From: Nanosynbacter sp.
GTDB taxonomy: Bacteria; Patescibacteriota; Saccharimonadia; Saccharimonadales; Saccharimonadaceae
Direction of reading: 5' to 3'
DNA: 33,171 nucleotides
Assembly (NCBI GenBank): GCA_015257485.1
Contig: JABZKC010000006.1
Span: 1 to 33,171 of the forward strand
Numbering within the stretch: the first letter of the stretch is position 1; every line of letters begins with the position of its first letter. Below the pieces are notes generated by a model. That model was not told the origin of the DNA. It saw only the letters and a list, made by a program, of their open reading frames with translations, and did no database searches. Both the position numbers and the translations under genes were made by a program. Below are positions 31,748 through 33,171 of this stretch, in pieces.

Positions 31748-33064
31748 CTATTCGTAGGTTTCGAGAGCAAAAATCATATTGCGAATGATTTGATTGGAAG
31801 CGGTTTCGAGACCGAGCTCCGCACCATCCTTACTACTGACGGTTGGGTCGGTATAGAAGAAATTGTAATCCTTGTAAGTAGTAACCTTGGTACCGAAGCG
31901 CTTGCCAGTGGAAGCCTCGAAATCACCTTCGGAAACCGGTACACGCACGAGACAGCCTTGCTTACCAAGATTCTTGGCCGGGTCAGCAAATTCCTGCTTA
32001 GCCTGAACACCCTTTTGAATACCATTGAAACAAATTGAATTGCGATATTCATAAGTGTTTAAGACATAGCTCATGGTAGAAAGATTATCTGGGACTTTCA
32101 ATTTGATATTCCAGTCGGTAAGATAAATATAACCGAGAGTGGTTTTGTAAACTGGCACGTCGGCTGGGGTCGAAATTTTCGCCACGCCAGAAGATTCCTC
32201 GACGGCGGCAATGATTTTAGCCTGGTTCTTAATAGTGTTATTTGCGGCAGTAATTTTATCACCTTGAGAAATACCGTAAACGAGACCAACTAAACTCAAA
32301 ACGAGGAACACGACAGCGAGAATACCGAAAACCATGGCCATGGTGGTCATCTTCTTCAAGGCTTTCATGGCGATAGTGCGCGGATCTTTTTCTTTGGCTT
32401 CTTTTTCAGCCTTGGCAGCCTCGGCAGATTTGTCTGCGGCGGCATTTGGGTCGACGACGGTGAATTTTTCTTCAAAATGAGTTGGCGAAGCAACTGGAAC
32501 GTTGAGCTGATTATAAACAATTTCGGGACCGTTATTTACTTCTTGACCTGGATTTTTCTGAGCTTCGGTAGCTTGATTTAGCATGGCGGCATTTTGAATG
32601 GATTGATTAATCATACTCTGATTAGAGTTCGGGTTACCACTACGGGCAGCTTGAGTGAAGCCGTTTTCACCAAACAGATTGGAATTATCGTTAGTATAAA
32701 AATTATTGGTGGTATCGGCAGCAAAAATCTGTTCAGCAGAAGCGGCTGGTGAAGTGTAGTTATTTGATTGATAGGCATTAGCTGGGGTTTCAGAAACCGG
32801 AATAGACGCTGGGGTGGGTTGAGGATTGGACTGAGGAGCAAAAAAAGCAGCAGAATTATTATTAAAGAGATCAGCTGGACTAGGGATAGTAGGCTGAGGA
32901 GTGGTGATATTCGACAGCTCGGAAGCTGGCTTGGCAAAACTTGGCTGATTAGAACCTGGACCGACCTGAGGAGTCACAGGATGTGAAAGGCCAGCAGAAA
33001 AAGTCACACCGCCAATGGTTTGAGGTTTTTGATTATTTTGATTTTGATGAAGATCTTGATCCAT
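31748..33064 (-). CDS. Hypothetical single-pass membrane protein with low-complexity N-terminus
   Basis: 438 residues. Residues 1-200 are rich in Asn, Gln, Pro, Ser and Ala (for example NQNNQKPQTIGGV, SNQPSFAKPA) and probably disordered. About 205-240 is charged (KSAEAAKAEKEAKEKDPRT), and one transmembrane helix (about 242-268) is followed by an exposed C-terminal domain with several Cys (SICFNG, KQGCLVR). No family is recognised. AAGGAAATTC precedes the ATG, and TATAAT (33084-33089) lies 19 bases upstream. The right terminal repeat lies just beyond. It may be a cell-surface or division-associated protein (inference). Confidence 0.7.
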   Translation of the reverse strand: MDQDLHQNQNNQKPQTIGGVTFSAGLSHPVTPQVGPGSNQPSFAKPASELSNITTPQPTIPSPADLFNNNSAAFFAPQSNPQPTPASIPVSETPANAYQSNNYTSPAASAEQIFAADTTNNFYTNDNSNLFGENGFTQAARSGNPNSNQSMINQSIQNAAMLNQATEAQKNPGQEVNNGPEIVYNQLNVPVASPTHFEEKFTVVDPNAAADKSAEAAKAEKEAKEKDPRTIAMKALKKMTTMAMVFGILAVVFLVLSLVGLVYGISQGDKITAANNTIKNQAKIIAAVEESSGVAKISTPADVPVYKTTLGYIYLTDWNIKLKVPDNLSTMSYVLNTYEYRNSICFNGIQKGVQAKQEFADPAKNLGKQGCLVRVPVSEGDFEASTGKRFGTKVTTYKDYNFFYTDPTVSSKDGAELGLETASNQIIRNMIFALETYE

Positions 33065-33083
33065 GAATTTCCTTATACCATAT

Positions 33084-33089
33084 ATTATA
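33084..33089 (-). promoter_or_regulatory. -10 element of the 438-aa membrane protein gene
   Basis: TATAAT on the minus strand, then a 12-15 base leader with AAGGAA. Confidence 0.55.
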
Positions 33090-33117
33090 ACACAAGCGAA
33101 ATGAACGGCGGAATGGG

Positions 33118-33168
33118 GGTTCAGTTAAACAATTAAGAAAGACACCTAAAACAAAAAAGGAACAATCC
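33118..33168 (-). repeat. Right copy of the 51-bp inverted terminal repeat
   Basis: Exact reverse complement of 1-51. Three further bases (TGT, 33169-33171) lie beyond it; on the minus strand they give ACA-GGAT-TGT-TCC-T6, an incomplete intrinsic terminator whose outer arm is outside the window. Confidence 0.85.
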
Positions 33169-33171
33169 TGT

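Noticed and set aside
1..33171. UGA recoded as glycine (SR1/Gracilibacteria code)
   Set aside because: Conserved proteins are full length without in-frame TGA, and the gene at 13365-14129 ends naturally with TGA.

Overview
The window is a compact bacterial chromosome segment, most likely from a Candidate Phyla Radiation (Patescibacteria) organism and probably Saccharibacteria (TM7). I infer this from the small informational and proteolytic gene set, minimal glycolysis genes (pgk, pyk) with a phosphoketolase, rubrerythrin (anaerobe or microaerobe), DUF285/BspA-like surface proteins, a prepilin and very short spacers. The standard genetic code fits: conserved proteins read through without in-frame TGA, and one gene ends in TGA. 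The phylum call comes from gene content, not from a tree.

Layout. 1-909: an inverted terminal repeat, then a PIN-TRAM protein. 1025-3251: a phosphoketolase encoded as two overlapping ORFs. 3421-4934: a grpE-hrcA heat-shock unit (transcribed leftward, hrcA first) behind a CIRCE operator, divergent from an adenylate-kinase-like gene (5051-5659). 5771-8547: lepA and tilS, divergent from a 41-bp double promoter. 8560-13132: an accessory region with two BspA-like surface proteins, each carrying a long G tract on its coding strand, plus a slipin gene and a miniature or broken ribosomal L1 gene behind a structured leader. 13365-14607: an HExxH protein and an unknown helical protein. 14719-18939: yebC, tRNA-Ser, tRNA-Met, a decayed winged-helix remnant, ruvA, a bacterial PH-domain membrane protein and ruvB. 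19000-22241: rubrerythrin, a 380-bp spacer of nested palindromes, a prepilin, radA and ruvC. 22308-26478: a CIRCE-controlled operon clpC - membrane HExxH peptidase - clpP. 26542-29238: pgk, pyk and tRNA-Pro. 29432-33064: twin 89-aa membrane proteins, rny (RNase Y) and a low-complexity single-pass membrane protein, ending in the inverted copy of the left terminal repeat.

How the genes work together. HrcA can repress its own grpE operon and, through the second CIRCE, the Clp protease operon. RuvA, RuvB, RuvC, RadA and YebC make up a scattered recombination/translation housekeeping set. Pgk and Pyk with the split phosphoketolase suggest a fermentative sugar pathway.

The most unusual signals are: (1) widespread TATAAT-N6-ATG spacing, predicting leaderless mRNAs for about nine genes; (2) a probable phase-variable surface gene where the leaderless ATG is out of frame because of a G10 tract and would be in frame with G9; (3) a phosphoketolase split at its domain boundary; (4) a strongly structured leader in front of an internally deleted rplA; and (5) a spacer whose two large hairpins share half-sites in opposite orientation.
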